Below are positions 60,420 through 64,000 of a stretch of DNA of 64,000 bases, piece after piece. The stretch is from Clarkia xantiana subsp. parviflora (Eukaryota > Streptophyta > Magnoliopsida > Myrtales > Onagraceae). The position numbers and the translations under genes are program-made. Location of the stretch: positions 32,457,263 to 32,521,262 of the forward strand of contig JAPTYO010000003.1 in assembly GCA_036873135.1 (NCBI GenBank), given 5' to 3'. The notes beneath the pieces were generated by a model, which did not search any database, was not told where the DNA came from, and was given only the letters and a program-made list of their open reading frames with translations. How positions within the stretch are numbered: the first letter of the stretch is position 1; every line of letters starts with the position of its first letter.

Positions 60420-62786
60420 TGAAATCAGTTTTATTTGCATTCTAACTCGTCGTATAAGACCGTGGAATGGTTGAAACCATTTTTCATATCGGAATCATAA
60501 GCACCAAGTTTTCTGTGATGGTAAGTAAGGAAAAATCTTCGGTTTCGGCCAATTTTCTCATTATTTCAATATAACCTCACTCGGACCCCTATTTTTTATG
60601 AAATCAGTTTTATTTGCAATCTAGCTCGTCGTATAAGACCGTGGAATGGTTGAAACCATTTCTTATATCGGAATCATAAGCACCAAGTTTTCTGTGATGG
60701 TAAGTAAGGAAAAATCTTCGGTTTCGGCCAATTTTCTCATTTTTTCAATATAACCTCACTCGGACCTCTATTCTTGATGAAATCAGTTTTTATTTGCACT
60801 CTTACTCGTCGTATAAGTCCGTGGATGGTTGAAACCATTTCTCATATCGGAATCATAAGCACCAAGTTTTCTGTGATGGTAAGTAAGGAAAAATCTTCGG
60901 TTTCGGCCAATTTTCTCATTATTTCAATATAACCTCACTCGGACCTCTATTTTTATGAAATCAGTTTTATTTGCATTCTAAATCGTCGTATAATACCGTG
61001 GAATGGTTTAAACCATTTCTCATATCGGAATCATAAGCAACAAGTTTTCTGTGATGGTAAGTAAGGAAAAATCTTCGGTTTCGGCCAATTTTCTCATTTT
61101 TTCAATATAACCTCACTCGGACCTCTATTCTTGATGAAATCAGATTCATTTGCACTCTTACTCGTCGTATAATTCCGTGGGATGGTTGAAACCATTTCTC
61201 ATATCGGAATCATAAGCACCAAGTTTTCTGTGATGGTAAGTAAGGAAAAATCTTCGGTTTCGGCCAATTTTCTCATTTTTCAATATAACCTCACTCGGAC
61301 CTCTATTCTTGATGAAATCAGTTTTATTTGCATTCTAAATCGTCGTATAATACCGTGGAATGGTTTAAACCATTTCTCATATCGGAATCATAAGCACCAA
61401 GTTTTCTGTGATGGTAAGTAAGGAAAAATCTTCGGTTTCGGCCAATTTTCTCATTATTTCAATATAACCTCACTCGGACCTCTATTCTTGATGAAATCAG
61501 TTTTATTTGCATTCTAAATCGTCGTATAATACCGTGGAATGGTTTAAACCATTTCTCATATCGGAATCATAAGCACCAAGTTTTCTGTGATGGTAAGTAA
61601 GGAAAAATCTTCGGTTTCGGCCAATTTTCTCATTATTTCAATATAACCTCACTCGGACCCTATTTTTTATGAAATCAGTTTTATTTGCAATCTAGCTCGT
61701 CGTATAAGACCGTGGAATGGTTGAAACCATTTCTTATTTCGGAATCATAAGCACCAAGTTTTCTGTGATGGTAAGTAAGGAAAAATCTTCGGTTTCGGTC
61801 AATTTTCTCATTATTTCAATATAACCTCACTCGGACCCCTATTTTTTATGAAATCAGTTTTATTTGCAATCTAGCTCGTCGTATAAGACCGTGGAATGGT
61901 TGAAACCATTTCTTATATCGGAATCATAAGCACCAAGTTTTCTGTGATGGTAAGTAAGGAAAAATCTTCGGTTTCGGCCAATTTTCTCATTTTTTCAATA
62001 TAACCTCACTCGGACCTCTATTCTTGATGAAATCAGTTTTATTTGCATTCTAAATCGTCGTATAATACCGTGGAATGGTTTAAACCATTTCTCATATCGG
62101 AATCATAAGCACTAAGTTTTCTGTGATGGTAAGTAAGGAAAAATCTTCGGTTTCGGCCAATTTTCTCATTATTTCAATATAACCTCACTCGGACCTCTAT
62201 TTTTTATGAAATCAGTTTTATTTGCAATCTAGCTCGTCGTATAAGACCGTGGAATGGTTGAAACCATTTCTTATATCGGAATCATAAGCACCAAGTTTTC
62301 TGTGATGGTAAGTAAGGAAAAATCTTCGGTTTCGGCCAATTTTCTCATTTTTTCAATATAACCTCACTCGGACCTCTATTTTTTATGAAATCAGTTTTAT
62401 TTGCATTCTAACTCGTCGTATAATACCGTGGAATGGTTGAAACGATTTCTCATATCGGAATCATAAGCACCAAGTTTTCTCTGATGGTAAGTAAGGAAAA
62501 ATCTTCGGTTTCGGCCAATTTTCTCATTTTTTCAATATAACCTCACTCGGACCTCTATTCTTGATGAAATCAGTTTCATTGCACTCTTACTCGTCGTATA
62601 AGTCCGTGGATGGTTGAAACTATTTCTCATCTCGGACTCATAAGCACCAAGTTTTCTGTGATGGTAAGTAAGGAAAAATCGTAGATTTCGGCCAATTTTC
62701 TCATTTTTTCAATATAACCTCACTCGGACCTCTATTTTTTATGAAATCAGTTTTATTTGCATTCTAACTCGTCGTATAAGACCGTG
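60420..62786. repeat. 179-bp satellite array (13 monomers plus a partial), HOR unit 2
   Basis: Monomers start at about 60420, 60599, 60778, 60956, 61135, 61313, 61492, 61670, 61849, 62028, 62207, 62386, 62565 and 62742 (partial). The first four and last three monomer types match HOR unit 1 in order; the middle ones are permuted. Confidence 0.97.
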
Positions 62787-63615
62787 TAGGATTCCCCGAT
62801 TTCTTTACAGAAAATCGGGAAGGGGTGTGTCAGAAAAACGGGAATCCTTTCCCGTCTCGTTTATCATATTTCGGGAGTGGGTACCCGATATTTATGAAGT
62901 TTGTCGGGAAAACCGACCCCGATTAAATTAAAGAAAAATCGGGACAGTGTTCCCGAATTTCTGTCCAAATGTCGGGGACGGAACCCCGTTTTTTCTATTA
63001 AATTTCGGATTTCGGGGAGACCACCCCGCTTTTGTATCCATATAACGGGGAGGAGTTGCCGATTGTCTTAAAATAACGGGGCTGTCTTCCCGTTTTTTCT
63101 AAGATATATCGGGTAGGGTTCCCCGATATTTGTATAAAATTTCGGGGAAACCTCCCCGCTTTATTATCCATATAACGGGGTGACCTTCCCGATATTCTGT
63201 CCAAATATCGGGAGGCATTCCCGTTGTTTCTCTGATATATCGGGTAGCGGTCCTTGATATTTGTATAAGAATACGGGGTACCCTCCCCGTTTTATTAATT
63301 AATTTTCGGAAACTCCCGTTATTCTTATGAAACTTCGGGGATCCTTTCCCGAATTTCTTTCAATATAACTGGGACCCTTTCCCGTTTTTGTTTTAAAATT
63401 TTGGGGAAGCCTCCCCTATATCTTTATGAAACTTCGGGGTCTCCTTCCCGAATTTCTGTCCAGATATCGCGATCGCCTCCCCGGTTTATTTTTAAAATTC
63501 CGGGAACCGTAACAGTTTAAACATAGCGGGAAACGAAAAAGTAGCTTAAATGCGAAATTGACCTTGGAATTATAAAATTGGCCTAGAATAAATGAAAATG
63601 GAGGATTATTTTTTA

Positions 63616-64000
63616 TGAAATCAGTTTTATTTGCATTCTAACTCGTCGTATAAGACCGTGGAATGGTTGAAACCATTTTTCATATCGGAATCATAAGCAC
63701 CAAGTTTTCTGTGATGGTAAGTAAGGAAAAATCTTCGGTTTCGGCCAATTTTCTCATTATTTCAATATAACCTCACTCGGACCCCTATTTTTTATGAAAT
63801 CAGTTTTATTTGAAATCTAGCTCGTCGTATAAGACCGTGGAATGGTTGAAACCATTTCTTATATCGGAATCATAAGCACCAAGTTTTCTGTGATGGTAAG
63901 TAAGGAAAAATCTTTGGTTTCGGCCAATTTTCTCATTATTTCAATATAACCTCACTCGGACCTCTATTTTTTATGAAATCAGTTTTATTTGCAATCTAGC
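63616..64000. repeat. 179-bp satellite array, start of HOR unit 3 (cut by window end)
   Basis: Monomers start at about 63616, 63796 and 63975. The second carries TTTGAAATCTAGC, a variant not seen in units 1 and 2. Confidence 0.95.

Larger units (their letters stand above)
56391..64000. repeat. 3.2-kb higher-order repeat, two full copies and one partial
   Basis: Units start at 56391, 59592 and 62787 (TAGGATTCCCCGATTTC after AAGACCGTG); lengths are 3201 and 3195 bp, and the third runs off the window. Each has a GC-core palindrome block (about 740 bp), a bridge of about 80 bp (AAACGAAAAAGTAGC to AATGGAGGATTA), and an array of thirteen 179-bp monomers plus a partial one. The bridge is the tail of the 168-bp array of the 2.7-kb unit. 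No gene. Confidence 0.96.

Noticed and set aside
50176..63204. Many 60-100-codon frames with SPRYMDNKAG / PRFLYRKSGRG-like translations
   Set aside because: They fall in the GC-core palindrome blocks, occur in both orientations and several frames, and repeat with the subunits. No protein is implied.
45010..63990. Regularly spaced repeats as CRISPR arrays
   Set aside because: The units are contiguous satellites without unique spacers, with the wrong sizes, in a plant nuclear genome and with no cas genes.
48113..64000. Ribosomal DNA intergenic spacer
   Set aside because: Composite repeats of this size resemble rDNA spacers, but no 18S, 5.8S or 25S sequence or RNA polymerase I promoter-like motif is seen.

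Overview
The window is nuclear DNA of a flowering plant, most likely a eudicot. It is AT-rich and its genes have many short exons with GT..AG introns. It carries plant-specific families (gibberellin 2-oxidase, VQ proteins, a plant mobile domain protein) and a degraded piece of plastid ycf2. All similarity calls are by eye; no database was searched.

Regions 1-10.5 kb: a frameshifted plastid ycf2 insertion, a probable Copia-type LTR remnant, and dense small transposons. At 5.0-6.8 kb a LINE remnant is split by a tRNA-derived SINE, which is split by a hAT-like element carrying another SINE fragment. A further SINE copy (8026-8393) has a perfect 14-bp target-site duplication, and one at 14800-15144 has a perfect 16-bp duplication. 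10.6-13.1 kb: an intact three-exon gibberellin 2-oxidase gene. 17.3-22.5 kb: an intact 13-exon ERV46/ERGIC3-like gene of the early secretory pathway. 26.5-31.7 kb: two paralogous VQ-motif genes on the minus strand with conserved promoter motifs. 34.1-37.5 kb: a Helitron inserted into the 5' terminus of an older sibling. 38.0-38.5 kb: a DUF4283-type ORF, probably of LINE origin. 40.8-42.6 kb: a three-exon plant mobile domain (MAIN-like) gene on the minus strand.

From 45 kb to the end the window is almost all tandem repeat: a 222-bp array (45.0-46.9 kb), three copies of a 2.7-kb composite unit (48.1-56.4 kb), then a 3.2-kb higher-order repeat (56.4 kb to beyond the window). The 2.7-kb unit holds a CACTA-like terminus pair, a 168-bp array and a block of GC-core palindromes. 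The 3.2-kb unit keeps the palindrome block but carries thirteen copies of a 179-bp satellite instead. Shared junctions show the second unit was built from the first. This is the most unusual part of the window and looks like the edge of a heterochromatic or satellite domain.

The genes are functionally unrelated: hormone catabolism (GA2ox), ER-Golgi trafficking (ERV46-like), WRKY/MAPK-linked stress regulation (VQ pair) and probable silencing or genome-stability functions (PMD). I see no operon-like or cluster-like cooperation among them.
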